From assembly GCF_907165205.1 (NCBI RefSeq), contig NC_058196.1, positions 14,550,501-14,614,500 on the forward strand: DNA of 64,000 bases. The letters are read 5' to 3'. The notes beneath the pieces are model-generated. The model had not been told where the DNA came from. It ran no database searches and was given only the letters and a program-made list of their open reading frames with translations. The position numbers were made by a program, and so were the translations under genes. Position 1 is the stretch's first letter, and every line of letters starts with the position of its first letter. Source of the stretch: Coccinella septempunctata (lineage: Eukaryota > Arthropoda > Insecta > Coleoptera > Coccinellidae). Positions 1 through 11,424 of the stretch are shown one piece after another.

Positions 1-1864
1 CCATATTTGTAGGTGGATTCAAAGTTTCCAAAATATACTGTTCTTAAGGTTTTCTCATTCATATATTGGGTTATTGATCTTAGTTCAAAGCATGTTTTAC
101 TCAACTTTACTGAAATGATTTCTGTGTGTTGACGCCAATTGAGGAATTGATCAATGTAGACTCCCAGAAATCTGACGTAGTTTGATAGTTGGTAGTTACA
201 GTGGGACAAGGTTACTGAATCTGATTTTTCCTTGCTTGATCTACTTGTGTCAAAAAGAATGATTTTTGATTTGTCCTCATTTAGAATTTAGGTTATTTTG
301 GTTGAACCATGTTCTTGATTTCAAGAAGATGTGGTTTGCTCGTCTCGAGAGTTCTTCAAAATCCTCGGCACTGGTTAATAGATTTGTGTCGTCGACAAAA
401 TTCACCATGTTTCCTTCATCTTGCAGTACTATGTGGCCTAGATCGTTCAGGTATACTAAGAATAAGAATGTGCCGATGACGCTTCCTTGGTCGATTCCTA
501 TTGTTCTTATCAATATTTTTGACTTTGATTGATTTTTATTTTGTGTGATGGTAACTCTTTGTTTTCTGTTAGTCATGAATGAATCAAGCCATTTAATTGT
601 GTTTCCTCTCACTCCGTAAAACTCTAATTTCTGAAGAAGATATTCTTTGTTTAATGAGTCATAGGCTTTAGAGAGGTCTAGGAAAATACCTAGAGCCATC
701 TTACTGTCCTCAAGTGACTCCAAAATGTACTGCAAGAATTCAAAGCTGTCTGTGTTGAGCGTCCATGTGGAAATCCATGTTGGGTATGTGAAAAAAGGTT
801 GTTTTCTTTAAAGTATTCAGTTAATCTTGTCGAGACTAATACTTCAAAAATTCTGGAGAATGCTGGTAGTAAACTTATGGGTCTGTAGTTGTTGAGAAGT
901 TCTGGGTTGCCTGTTTTGAATATTGGTTTTATGAGTGCTAGTTTCAAGGAATCTGGAAATATACCATGTTTGAAAGAATTATTTATGATGTATGATAGTA
1001 TTTCGCTGACTGCTGGTAATGATAACTTGACTATCATAATAGGAATTTCGTCATCTCCGCTGCTGAACTTGTTTTTGATGGTTTTTGTTAAGTTCTCTAT
1101 TTCGGAAGGTGTTGTTGGTCTCAGGTAGAAGGACTTCTCTATACGCTTCATGTGAGAATAATCTATAGGTGTTGTAGATATGTTATTTAGAAGGGTGTTT
1201 ACTGTGTTGTTGAAGTGATCGTTGAAATTTTCTGCTATTTCTTCTGGAGTCCCTTCCAATTGCCAATCTTCAGTGGATCTTGTTGTGCCAGTGATCTCTT
1301 TGCATATTTGCCACATAGTTTTACCTTTATTGTCTGACTTGATTATTCTTTCCTCATATGTTTTGGTTCTCTGGTTTTTCAATGCATTGTCATATTCTTT
1401 TTTTGTTTTTTGGTAAAGATCAAGATGTTGTTGGCTCACTCTACTTAAGACTAAGAGGATGTCTAATTCGTTTTTAATTTTTTCAATTTCAGGTGTTTTG
1501 TGAATAAAGGCTCGCTTTTTGTTTAGAGATGGTTTTTTGGGAAAATTCTCGTTGAATATATTTATGAATTCAGACATGAAAATATCCCGTTGTCTATTCA
1601 CTTCGGATCTATCTATCTCTCGAACAAGGTTCCAGTTTTGGTTAAATAATTTTTCCAAAAATGCATCTTTTTCTTGCTGGCCATAAAATCTCCGGAAATA
1701 GATGGTATTTATCCTTACTTCTTCTGTAGCAAAAATAATTTTTTGTGCTGTGTGATCTGACATATGTATATTAATGACTGAACTTTCCCAATGTTGGATA
1801 TTTGTGAAGATGTTATCGATAGATGAGCTTGTTTTATTCGTAATTCTAGTATCCTGATTTATGA
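1..1864 (-). pseudogene. LINE-A ORF2, reverse transcriptase part
   Basis: The minus-strand frames carry the end of the endonuclease (SSSIDNIFTN and SDHTAQ motifs near 1830-1750), a linker, then the RT fingers and palm: NYRPISLLPAF near 890, QHGF near 800, LDLSKAYDSL near 670, DQGSVIGTFLF near 480, and the catalytic box FVDDTNLL near 395. The first residue of the usual Y/F-x-DD box is F. Translation then continues as RT thumb to the window edge. The reading frame breaks once near 735-755. Polymerase function is known for the family; this copy cannot make it whole because of the frameshift, the LINE-B insertion and the truncated window. Confidence 0.88.
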
Positions 1865-3237
1865 AATAAATATTTGAGCTAGCCATTTGTGAACAACTAG
1901 TTACTTTCCTCACCCACGAGGAAATTTTGAAATCAGCACAACACGGATATGTTAAGGGAAAATCTACAACTACAGCAGCATGCGAATTCATCCAAGACGC
2001 ATTGAATGCTTTAGAGGACTCTAAAATCGTAATGGCTCTGATGCTAGATCTATCCAAGGCCTTTGATACCTTAACACATGATTACATACTGGCAAAAATG
2101 GACTACTATGGAATAAGAGGAATAGAGAATGAATGGTTCAGATCCTACCTATCTGACCGTAAACAGCGGGTAGTTATTGAGGCTGATGGTACAAAAACTA
2201 TATCGGAAGAGGTATGCATACAACTTGGTGTACCACAGGGGAGTATTTTGGGTCCTATACTCTTTATCATCTTCATCAATGACCTATCCAACAGAATACA
2301 GCAACATATGATAAATTATGCTGATGATTTCAATTTAACCTTGAGTGCAAATACCATCCCCGAAATTTTAGACCTAGTGAAAAACGCTCTAGAACAAACT
2401 ATGCAATGGTTCCAATCCAACAGGCTATGTATGAATGTAGAAAAAACTTGTGCCATTCTTTTAAAGACTGCTCAGGCTTCACAGACACTATCTCACATCC
2501 AACTCGATAACAACAAAGTTACTCTACAAAACACTGGACGCTTTCTAGGTCTCGTGATAGATGAAAATTTAAACTGGAGAGAACATATATCAATTCTATG
2601 TACGAAACTTACTTCCATCTGCTACTCACTAGGAGTCTTAAGAAATTACTTGGACCTATCATCCATGAAAATGATTTATCAGGCGACATTTGAATCCAGG
2701 CTAAGATATGGCATTTTATTCTATGGAAGTGCAAGCACCATGGGTCGTGTTCTGATGATACAGAAAAGAGCTATTCGGACGATTATGCAAATGACCAGCA
2801 GAGAATCGTGTAGAGGAATATTCAGACAAAATAACTTGCTGACTGCAATTGCAATTCATATACAGGAGTGCCTTATTTTTGTATTCAAAAATAAACATTA
2901 CTTCCAAACTAAATCGGTAACAACGTACAACACTAGAACAACAAAGTTGAAATATCCAAAACATAGACTAACACTGACCGAAAAGGGACCAGAATACAGT
3001 TGCATTAAATATTACAACAAGGTTACAGATCACATAAGAGAAACAACAGCACTTAAAATTTTCAAAAAACAAATCTTCAAACTGTTGGTACAAATAGAAC
3101 CCTATACTGTTGATGAATTTCTAATGTATGAGATGGGAGATACCTCAAACTGTTAATTACATACCTTGACACTATTTCATTTCAAGAAGTAATGTATTAT
3201 TATGTTGCTACTTAATTTGAAATAAAGCTTATTATTA
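1865..3237 (+). mobile_element. LINE-B: 5'-truncated CR1-type LINE nested in LINE-A
   Basis: The insert begins in the RT fingers (ELAICEQL just before the QHGY box) and ends with a short 3' UTR and a (TTA)n tail. CR1-group LINEs end in short microsatellites instead of poly(A), which fits. A 6-bp target duplication TTATGA lies at 1859-1864 and 3238-3243. 5' truncation is the usual outcome of target-primed reverse transcription. The coding part is open from the truncation to the stop at 3154-3156, so this insertion is younger than LINE-A. Confidence 0.88.
1870..3156 (+). pseudogene. LINE-B reverse transcriptase, N-terminally truncated but open
   Basis: About 428 codons are open, ending at TAA 3154-3156. 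Visible RT motifs in order: QHGYVKGKST, MLDLSKAFDTL, GVPQGSILGPILF, and YADDFNLTL as the catalytic box, then GRFLGLVIDENLNW and the thumb/C-terminal segment (ESRLRYGILFYG, MQKRAIRT-like). It lacks the endonuclease and the first RT motifs, which were lost by 5' truncation at insertion. There is no internal stop, so decay since insertion is slight. It cannot be autonomous. Confidence 0.9.
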
Positions 3238-3795
3238 TTATGACATGTTTGAGGTTGAAACATCTCATAAGGTTTATCAGTTCTATTCCATCTCTATTTG
3301 TTTTTCGTAATTCTATGTTGAAATCACAAGCTACTATTATTTGTTTATTTTCAGGTATTATTTTGTTTAATGTTTGTTCTAATTTTGAGAAGAAGGTATG
3401 GATGTTGCCGCCGGAAGGTCTATATATTGACAAAATGATTATATTTCCTCTCTTTCTGATCCATTCACCTGCAGCGCATTCAAACTCTCCAATTTGAGAA
3501 AACTTTTGTAATTTGGTTCTTGTAATACTTTTAAGTGTTTTGAGAAAATATAGTGCTGAACCTCCATGTTTTCCTTCAGGTCTGCAGAAGCTTCCTACTA
3601 TATTGAAATTTCGTATAGGGAATGTGGGTAGTTGTTCGTATGATTTCCAGTGTTCTGTTATGCATAATATTTTGCACTCTTTATGTTCATTCAGTCCATA
3701 TTCTAATTTATTCAAAGCATTTCCTATAGATTGGATATTTTGGTGGATAAGGCTTATTTTAGTAGTTTTTGGTTCATTTTTTGTTGTTTTGTCTG
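3238..3795 (-). pseudogene. LINE-A ORF2, AP-like endonuclease part
   Basis: Minus-strand translation begins near 3790 with the exonuclease-endonuclease-phosphatase signature HQNIQSI, then LCITEHW (catalytic Glu), SIYRPSGG, and CDFNIEL (the usual GDFN box with Cys for Gly), ending in CFNLKHV at the LINE-B junction. The domain nicks target DNA to prime reverse transcription in this family. The C-terminal SDH box lies on the other side of LINE-B, near 1765. The frame itself is fairly clean, so the LINE-B insertion is the main lesion here. Confidence 0.85.
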
Positions 3796-3819
3796 GTTGA
3801 TGTTCAATATTTCTGTTTA

Positions 3820-4818
3820 CTACCCAAAAAAATTTCCGGCGTGAGTTCTTTTGTGGATTTCGAAATTAAATCTTCTTATTCCAACGTTTGGGGGCAAAAA
3901 AGATGGATCATACATAGGGTCTTTTCTAGTTAGGGGGGCTGTTACACAGAAACTTTTCAGTTGTCCTGGTTTTGTTTGTAGTTCGGTTACTGTTATATTC
4001 TCATTTTCGAAGCCAGGTTGTTTTTTGATATGCTCTTGAACCATTTCACTTGTCACATGATTGTTTACTCTATATATATTAAGCCAAACCTTTTTTTCAG
4101 GGCCTGCGAAACCAGATTTAATAACTTCCTCGGAGGCTTCCCTCGTTCCTAACCTTTTTTTGTGTGACGTCTTCTTTTATGTACTTCTATGAAGTCTGAT
4201 TCATGTTGTGTATTTGTTTCTCTATTAGATTCGGATATTTCCTCATTGTGATGTTTGGGTTGTGCATTAAATGGATTCTTCTCTTGTAGCTGTTCAATTT
4301 TCAGGTTATCATTGTTTTGGTTAGATTTGTCGGGGGTATGGGATCTTTGAACTACTACCTTTGGGACTATTGTTTCTTGGTTGACGTTGCTTCTTTGAGT
4401 TCTTGTTTTGACGATGTCAGAGTATTGTGTTTAATTTTTTTATCACTGTTGTTTAATTGTTGTTTTAATAATTTATTATTTTCTTTAAGAATTAAGTTAT
4501 ATTCTTTTAGGATTTCGTTCTTTTCGTGTGTTTCTGTGAGTAACTTACTTAAGTATTCAATTTTGAGGGCCATAATTTCCTCTTTATTTGTTTTTTTTTT
4601 GGTTTTTCAATATCGCAACATTCTATATATCTCCCATTGATTACCTTGATATTTTTCTTTTTGGCACATGATCCATGGTATAGTCCATCACAATTTATGC
4701 ATATTTGGATTGTGCATACTTTCTTGTTACAGCATTTATAGTTGTTTTCTCGTAGGATTGATATTTCATCACTTTTAACTCTTTCGCCGTCGCTATGTTC
4801 GTCCTCACTTGACGCCAT
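3820..4818 (-). pseudogene. LINE-A ORF1 (PHD-like Cys-rich N terminus, coiled coil, RRM-like C terminus)
   Basis: ATG at 4816-4818 opens an acidic N terminus followed by a Cys/His cluster (YKCCNKKVC, ICINCDGLYHGSC, ECC) resembling the PHD-type finger of CR1/Daphne-like ORF1 proteins. A leucine/glutamate-rich coiled coil follows near 4570-4400 in another frame after a T-run slippage at about 4590. The C-terminal piece at 4056-3820 contains DPMYDPSFLPPNVGIRRFNF, like the RRM-adjacent part of these ORF1 proteins. At least two frameshifts (about 4590 and 4200-4060) make it a pseudogene. ORF1 proteins bind the element RNA; that role is taken from the family. Confidence 0.7.
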
Positions 4819-4904
4819 CTTGGCGTACAGTTATAATACGAGAAGCATAAGGTCCCCCTTTCCAATCCACCTTTGCCTATATTTTGGGTTCAATCATTGT
4901 TTAA

Positions 4905-5110
4905 CATCGTGAGAGCGATATGCTGGTGCTCTGTCATGATGAAACCATAGTCTATTTGAAGGAATATTCAAGTTGTGTAGATATGAAGGCAATATTTGTT
5001 CAAGAATTCAAGAAGGAGATAGTACGTTTCAGCAAGAATTCGTCCGTCAAGAGTATCTGGTCCTTATAAATTGCCATTACATGCAAAAAACAGATTATAT
5101 GATTTTCACA
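4905..5110 (-). pseudogene. Mariner-like transposase scrap
   Basis: Minus-strand translation gives GPDTLDGRILAETY, then after a frame change LHNLNIPSNRLWFHHDRAPAYRS. These match the region leading to the second catalytic Asp (WFQxDGAP-type box) of IS630/mariner-type transposases. Only this ~70-residue piece is recognisable, with at least one frameshift. No terminal repeats were found. Confidence 0.6.
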
Positions 5111-5680
5111 AAAATCCATATTTAAACATCGATAAGAGTTTCGCTATCACAATATCATCTTCAGTGCATATTTCCATCTGTTGTAACATTGACTGTATGA
5201 GTTTCTAGAACAGATGCAGATATGTTGAGTTCTGTATATTGCAATTTGTTCAAAGAAATTACACTATGATGATGTGTTCATTGTTATTTACCTCTAGATT
5301 TTCCGGTTGTTGTTGAAATTTCGATGTACTTTTTCAGTTGTTTTGTTCCCTATTCTCCATGTAACTGATGTATTATTCTGATGTGGTGAGTTGTCCTTTT
5401 TGCTATATTGCATATTTTGTTATGATATTTTTTTGTGTCAGATTTTATAATTTTCGTTTGAATTTTCTCCCTACATGAAACGCTTGTTTTTATGACAATA
5501 TTGTATATTTTATTGCATTTTTTTTTATTGACGTTTGTATTCCTTATGACACTTCCTGAATACCAAAGTGATTTTGTTTTCCAATTTTTTTGTAGTCTGA
5601 AGAAGGAAATAAAAGTTTCCGAACCGTCGCTGAAAGGATGATAAGTTTTTCATTTGGTTCCTTGGGCCGATATTGACATT
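5111..5680. other. No recognisable gene
   Basis: AT-rich, T-rich on the plus strand, with stops in every frame. It holds one notable motif at 5597-5623, CTGAAGA followed by an inverted GGAAA/TTTCC pair and GAA, treated under findings. Confidence 0.4.
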
Positions 5681-5689
5681 GGATTTGTC

Positions 5690-5989
5690 ACTGATCTTGC
5701 TCACCAGAATATCTTCATTGAAACTATGCCTTTTTGAAGTCTGTGTAAGCTATATCAGCTTGAGAATTTTCCAAAATACTGGAAACCACATGACAGAATT
5801 CCAGTAACTTTGTTGCTGTAGATTTATTTGGTATGAAGTCATGCTGTTCATGACATATTTTGTTCTTCACCCCCATCCGAATTTAAGCGTGACTAATTTG
5901 CCCAAACATTTTAGCAACTGCGCAGAGAAATGACACAGTTCTGTAGATGTGAATTTCAATTGTTTCCAGATTTATGAATAGGCGTTGAA
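5690..5989 (-). pseudogene. Degenerate LINE reverse transcriptase fragment
   Basis: Minus-strand translation shows TPIHKSGNN near 5980, a scrambled stretch, then KNKICHEQHDFIPNKSTATK and LLEFCHVVSSILENSQADI..YTDFKKA, matching the RT segment from the K-S-G box through the QHGF/PNKST box to the DFSKAF box. Frames shift twice and stops are present. It stops at the left edge of a foldback (5996), which may have been inserted into it. Confidence 0.65.
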
Positions 5990-5995
5990 ATAACT

Positions 5996-6537
5996 GTTTT
6001 CCTAACAATTGAGGAAAGTGATAATTTTCCGCCAGATACTGCTGCTGTCGAGTGCGGAAAAGGCACTTTCCACATGAGTTAGGAACAATATTTTTCCTAC
6101 TAGCGTAAATGAAACACTTTCACGGGGAGTTTTCGTCTTGATAGCGACCTTGTAACTGACGTTATATTTTTTCCTTCTAGCGTTTCGAAAGTATTACTTT
6201 CCACACGCATTGACGTTTGAAAAGAAGTACTTCTCTGCACGCAAATATTGAAGAGTCGTATCAATCATAAAATTTTGGTCTCTATAATCTAGTCTATAGT
6301 CTCTATATGCCAATCATAAAATTCAAACGTTTCTCTATGCGGCTGAGTGCACAAAAATATAATTTCTTATAATGTCAGTTTCAAGACTCTCCGTGAAATT
6401 GTTTCATTTACGCCACTAGGAAAAATATTGTCCCCAATACATATGGACAGTGCCTTTTCCGCACTCGACAGCTTGACCGAACGACGCGGAGCGGAACAAC
6501 TTGCGGAAAATTATCACTTTCCACACTTGCTAGGAAA
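5996..6537. repeat. Foldback element, ~180-bp arms, 6-bp target duplication
   Basis: The left arm (from 5996, GTTTTCCTAACAATTGAGG) is the imperfect reverse complement of the right arm ending at 6537. Shared landmarks are the TCGAGTGCGGAAAAGGCACT box, the CAATATTTTTCCTA box and the CGTAAATGAAAC box. ATAACT occurs directly outside both ends (5990-5995 and 6538-6543). There is no coding capacity. Transcribed, it would form a long hairpin. Confidence 0.75.
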
Positions 6538-6543
6538 ATAACT

Positions 6544-7850
6544 ATTATAGCAGAATCAGCCGCATAGAGAAACGTTTGATGATTCAAATATCCCCTGACT
6601 GATAAAGAGGACTGCATAGAACGAGTCAGAAATGCGTTCAGATTTGTTTAGATTTTTAGATTCATAGTTTTGAAACTCAATTTGGTTTTTAAACACTTTT
6701 GCAGATCTCTTCCTCCCGATGAAATAAGAAGAGCAACGCACGAAGCATTCCTGAGACGTATAAATAAATTTCTAGAAATTAACGGTCAAAACTTTGAGCA
6801 TCTTCTCTAGTTATAACTGCGAGAGTTTGCCATGGTTCTCCTAATAGTAACTTGAAGTCGGTTTCAAGAAGGGGTGAAAAATCTACAGCATGGTTCAAAT
6901 AACAGTTCCTGAAAATTTCATCTTTTTGGCGTGAAGGGAAAAGAAATAGCTGAAAATTCAGTACGAAAAACAGTTTTTTGTGAATAACTCAAAAAATATC
7001 CACTTTAGGGCAAGGGTGTGATGCATACACTCACATTATTTTTTAACGTAGATATAATATCTGCCATAAAAAATGGGGTTCTAATTTGAAAAAATTGATT
7101 TTTCACGATTTTGTCAACCCTAACATTGAAAGCGATTTTTTCACCCCCTGTATCATGAATCGCGATTTCGATTTTTAAAGTGGATACATCAATCTTACAT
7201 CTTGAAAAATCCCAAAAATGAAAGTTTTCCATCTAAAAACCTCGAAGTTATTCTTGTTTCAGCGGAGCTCTATTTTCGATTTTTTTTCGAATTTTCCCGC
7301 TCAGAGAAAATTTTCCAACCAAAACTGAAAAATGTTACATCAAAATAACTTGAAATTTTCTAAGGAATCTATTTCTGCAATAAAAAAATGGTGTTCTAAT
7401 TTGAAAAACGGAAGTTGACGTCATTTCCGGAAAAACCGGAGGTGCTCATGCCTTGAAAATATTTTAGATTTCATCAGCATCATGAAATACTTATTAAGTG
7501 CTGAATTTCATGAAAATACGCTCAGTAGTTTCCCGTATAAATATGGGTGAGGTTCCTCGTGAAAGACCCTGTATAGTTCTTGAGGTTCTTTCCTCCACAT
7601 GTGTAACTACATGTCCATTTGATGTGACGATAAATTTTTCAACTTCTGCAGGTTTGAATTTGAATAAACCCCATATAAGTTCGGTCCTGATTCTTGTCAA
7701 ATTTTAGTGTCTTGTTTTTTGAACCTTACAACTTTAACCTGAATATGAATTTTCATTCAAATCGATTGAAAATATCAGGATGTTATAGCGGAACGAAAAA
7801 TCGAGACATTTGAGAAAACCCCCTGTATATCGAAAACGAAGTACCTAAAC
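6544..7850. other. Unclassified repeat-like DNA, no gene
   Basis: The stretch carries several CCCTGTATA-type motifs (near 7149, 7569 and 7812) that in insects often mark ends of short interspersed repeats, and repeated phrases such as 'aaaaaatggRgttctaatttgaaaa' at about 7068 and 7385. A minus-strand open stretch at 7494-7700 translates without resemblance to a family I know. I make no functional call. Confidence 0.35.
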
Positions 7851-10800
7851 CTAAGACACACATTTAAGGTGTTCTTGAACTCAGCTCTATGCCGTTTACG
7901 TTTTTCTCGTGAAACACGATTTTAGAGCATTGTGTTTTCTGGAGTGAGTATATCTCTATATTATTTCATTCACTGAATCTTCAACCATATTGTTCCAGGA
8001 GTACTGGTTAAAGCATAAAAAATTGAATATACTATATATGTCCAGAAAACAAAAACCTTTCAAATTTAACATCCCCACCCAAACTTCATAAGACTCATAA
8101 ATAACATATCTAATCTCGGTCAGCCGTGATATAACTGAAGACTTAACCTCTTGCATTATCCCTGATGAATAGAATAAGAATTCCAATCAACATTTATTAA
8201 TTCAGATTTATTGCGAAATACCAATGAATTCATCAACAATGCCCCTTCATTAAAGAAGCCAACCTGAAAATACTGCTTTTGGTTCAGATACGCGAAACCC
8301 TCACCTTATTGCTTGAATCATTGTAGATTTCTCTTCGGATTTGAAATTTCTATTTAATCGTTTAATAACTGAATGTTCAGGAGGATAGATCCACATCCAC
8401 ATTCATTGGGAAACTTGTCATATCATACAATTTCATTTTCAAAGCTGAAGGAGCTATAGTGCAGCAAAACAATCATCATCATGAAAACCTTGTACTAATT
8501 GGAATGAAATAATAATGCTCTTGATTTTATTGAAATATATTTGATGTTTTGGAAATATAGGGAACAATCGAGTAAAGCAGCCTTTTACCATGCGCATTGT
8601 AAGTCCTGTAACCAAAGGTGATTTGAGTGTCGTATAGTATGTACATTCAACTATAAAACTTACTGGGTGTAGTACATATCTGCAACTAGTTCTGTTTCAG
8701 AAATTTTTCTATTCACGTGATTGAAAATCGCAAATATCACGTTTTACCATTTTTCTGACAATTTCAGGGCTGCATTGATTCTCTATAAGAAAATGACACT
8801 TTTACCTTTTTTTCTAGGAAACACAGAATTCGGTGACGATATACTACGTGGAATGGATACCACATTACTTTATGGAAAGACAATAATTCGTGATGTCATG
8901 TCACGAGTCATGCCCCGGTATTTTGGCGGGGTAGGTACGAAATAGCACTCAGCATAAATAGATCAAGTATGCCTTGCATAAAATTAGTTGATGCTAGATA
9001 CACCTCTTAGCAAATTTTATTTAGTTCTATCCAACTTTATGCAGATGATGCCAGGAAACAACATTCATACCATCAAGATACAGATCGGAGTTCTCTCATG
9101 AGCGAAATTTTGTATCCAGTTTAATTTTTGACATCCACTTGTTCCACAGTTCAGTTGCGGAGTAACCTTCTTGCTATAATCATTCTGTTTGTCACTATTT
9201 AGAAACAAAAAAACAAATAAAATTCTTCGTATCGGGTTTTCAATCCTGTGGAGTATAATTCGGCACTGTGAATCTGTATTCGTTGAGAAGTTGAAGAAAA
9301 TAGGCTATTCATGAGATTATGTACTTGAAGAAGTTCATTGAGAGAATTGTTGAGTGAAAACATGTGAACAGCAGAGAGAGTTCAGCAGAAACTTGTAAGG
9401 CTCGTGCGTCCAATCGCCTCTGGGTGAATCTGCCTTGTCCAACCATATCGGAACAAATGACACGATGAAATGCAGTCTCAGATGAAGATTTCTCTGAAAA
9501 TCCCTAAGATTCGTCTGGAAAATTCAAGGTGAAACATCCAAATGATCACAGCTGAAAACCTTGGACTTTTCGAATTCGAATATTTATGTTATATCCCACC
9601 TTCAAACCTCTCAGAATTATTGGAAAAAACGACAAAATTGGTTGTCTTGAAGGTGGCAAAATTCAAGCACTCATTTGGCATGTTTTGAAACGCCTACAAT
9701 TCAGATTCCTGATTAGAATAGAAACGAATGAAGTTTGCATGATTTACGCTTGTTAATTACAGGCACTCGAGCTTCTCTTTGCTTAGTAGATTGTTGAAGT
9801 AATTTTCTCGCATTCAGGTGATATTCGATCAATAAATTTACGGCCATTGAATTGAACATGATTCAGTTGAAAGGAAACAGCAGGTAAGATTTGTAATTGA
9901 GCATGAAATTATATAAGCTTTGAGTAGAACAATTTGAACTTCAGCATCAACGAACTGATATTAAGAATGGCTTATTCAAGAATAATTTTTTTTTAAATCA
10001 AATACACCACACGTATTATATCATATTTGGCTCAATAGAGCCAAAATTCAAGATTATCCTCAATTTTAAAATAGACATCACTGATTTATTGATTGATTTA
10101 AGAATACTAATTTTTTGTAGGATATCTATTGCCGATGTTTTTTCATCGAAAAAACACTTAAGAATTCGAAACTAGTCAGTAATGAATTCACTCGTTTGAG
10201 GAATTTGCGTTGACGGAGGTAGTTTTATAGCTCACGATGTCTAAGATGTGATTTCAAGAACTTCGATATTTCGAAAAAAAAAGTGTGACGAATTATATTT
10301 AATTCGTCACACATTTTTTTGAGTTGGAGAACTGGGTTATGGTTGAAATAATTATCCCATACTTTTTGCTTCATGAGAGTGTCGTTGAAGCTCTTTGCGA
10401 AGAATTGAAGCTCTGCTGGAAATACAGGGTTTTTATAAATGATTGTTGCATCGCAGTGAGCGTAGAAATATTCTCATTTTGCAGGTTTCAATGATTTTTA
10501 TGGCTTTTTTTATGTCCACGAAAGTTCAATACACTTTTTATTAATTATAATTGGAATAACGTTGACTATATATTTATTCTAGACTCTTCAGTGAGGAGCA
10601 CGAAAAATAATTTTAAGTTCACTTCGATGTTTTTAAATACATATTTATAAACACGACAGAAGTACCCTTCAACCAATTTTATTTTCATTAGTGAATAAGA
10701 TTCAAGTAGAACAACTTTTCAGGAATTTTGACAGATTTATTTAGAATTTAATATAAGTGCTCACGTTCAGGAGATATAATATTTCTCCTTCTTCAGCGCT

Positions 10801-11424
10801 GAAAGACTTTTTGTTTCTTGTGCGGCAGGAGAAGAAAAGAAGTACCGCTGTTAGATTGGATTTGAAGTTTCTGATGTTACGCTCATACGATTCTAGCCTC
10901 AGTGGCAGCTAATCTAAGCATCTGATATTTCACTTCAATGATTTGGTAACTTTGAAACATTCGTGATGGTTTCAAGATTATTTCAAGGTTAACTTGATTT
11001 TTTTTTCCAAATGAAAAGGTATATTTTTTATTGCAGCTTCTTATTCGTCATAAAAAAGTGGTAGATATCTGTGGTCTGATATTTTTCTCGTCGGATTTCA
11101 AATTCAACAGGTATTCATGAAGTATTCCCACAAAAAACAACTAAAAAAATGGGTGAATAGTTTATTTAGGTAGACATTGTAAGAATATGCATGAACTATT
11201 TTCGCCTGCCAATGGTTATTCAATTAATTCATTATAAACGAAAGATGGAATACTTGCGGTTGCGAAAAGAATTGAAATGATTTTCATTTATGGATATCTA
11301 ATGCAAGTGAAATACTGTTGATGGTTTTCTACTGTATGTATGTTTTTCAAACATAAATAATAAATCCCGTAGTTATTTCATCGTGTAGTGAATGGATTCA
11401 GAAATACCGTGCGACAGTAACTGG
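7851..11424. other. 3.6 kb with no recognisable gene or mobile element
   Basis: AT-rich sequence, stops in all frames, no RT, transposase or protease motifs, no clear terminal repeats by eye. Only short open stretches occur (for example 8721-8945 plus strand, unrecognised). The one structured item is the perfect hairpin at 10274-10320, listed separately. If a host exon is hidden anywhere in the window, this is the least TE-like place for it. Confidence 0.4.
10274..10320. repeat. Short near-perfect hairpin
   Basis: GTGTGACGAATTA at 10283-10295 is exactly mirrored by TAATTCGTCACAC at 10300-10312, with a 4-base loop. The stem is extended by an A-run on the left (10274-10282) pairing with a T-run on the right (10314-10320). 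No flanking duplication was identified. Confidence 0.6.

Larger units (their letters stand above)
1..4855 (-). mobile_element. LINE-A: CR1-type non-LTR retrotransposon, 3' end outside the window, split by LINE-B
   Basis: Read on the minus strand the order is ORF1 (4818-3820), AP-type endonuclease (about 3795-3238), reverse transcriptase (1864 to the window edge). This is the order of CR1/Jockey-group LINEs. The copy is interrupted at 1865-3237 by a plus-strand LINE flanked by TTATGA at 1859-1864 and 3238-3243. Removing the insert and one TTATGA gives an open junction reading ..HVINQDTR.., so LINE-A was collinear before the insertion. The 5' end is only approximate (near 4855); the 3' UTR is not in the window. 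Several homopolymer frameshifts show that it is dead. Clade assignment (CR1/Daphne-like) is an inference from the Cys-rich ORF1 and the short trinucleotide tail of the related LINE-B. Confidence 0.85.

Noticed and set aside
6544..6617. FLYAADSAIIV on the minus strand, resembling the RT YADD box
   Set aside because: It lies on the wrong side of the neighbouring RT fragment (YADD should follow, not precede, the TPIHKSG block) and continues straight into a foldback arm, so it is likely chance.
8721..8945. Possible host exon encoding 74 residues
   Set aside because: No splice-site pair, start context or family resemblance; length is within chance for this composition.
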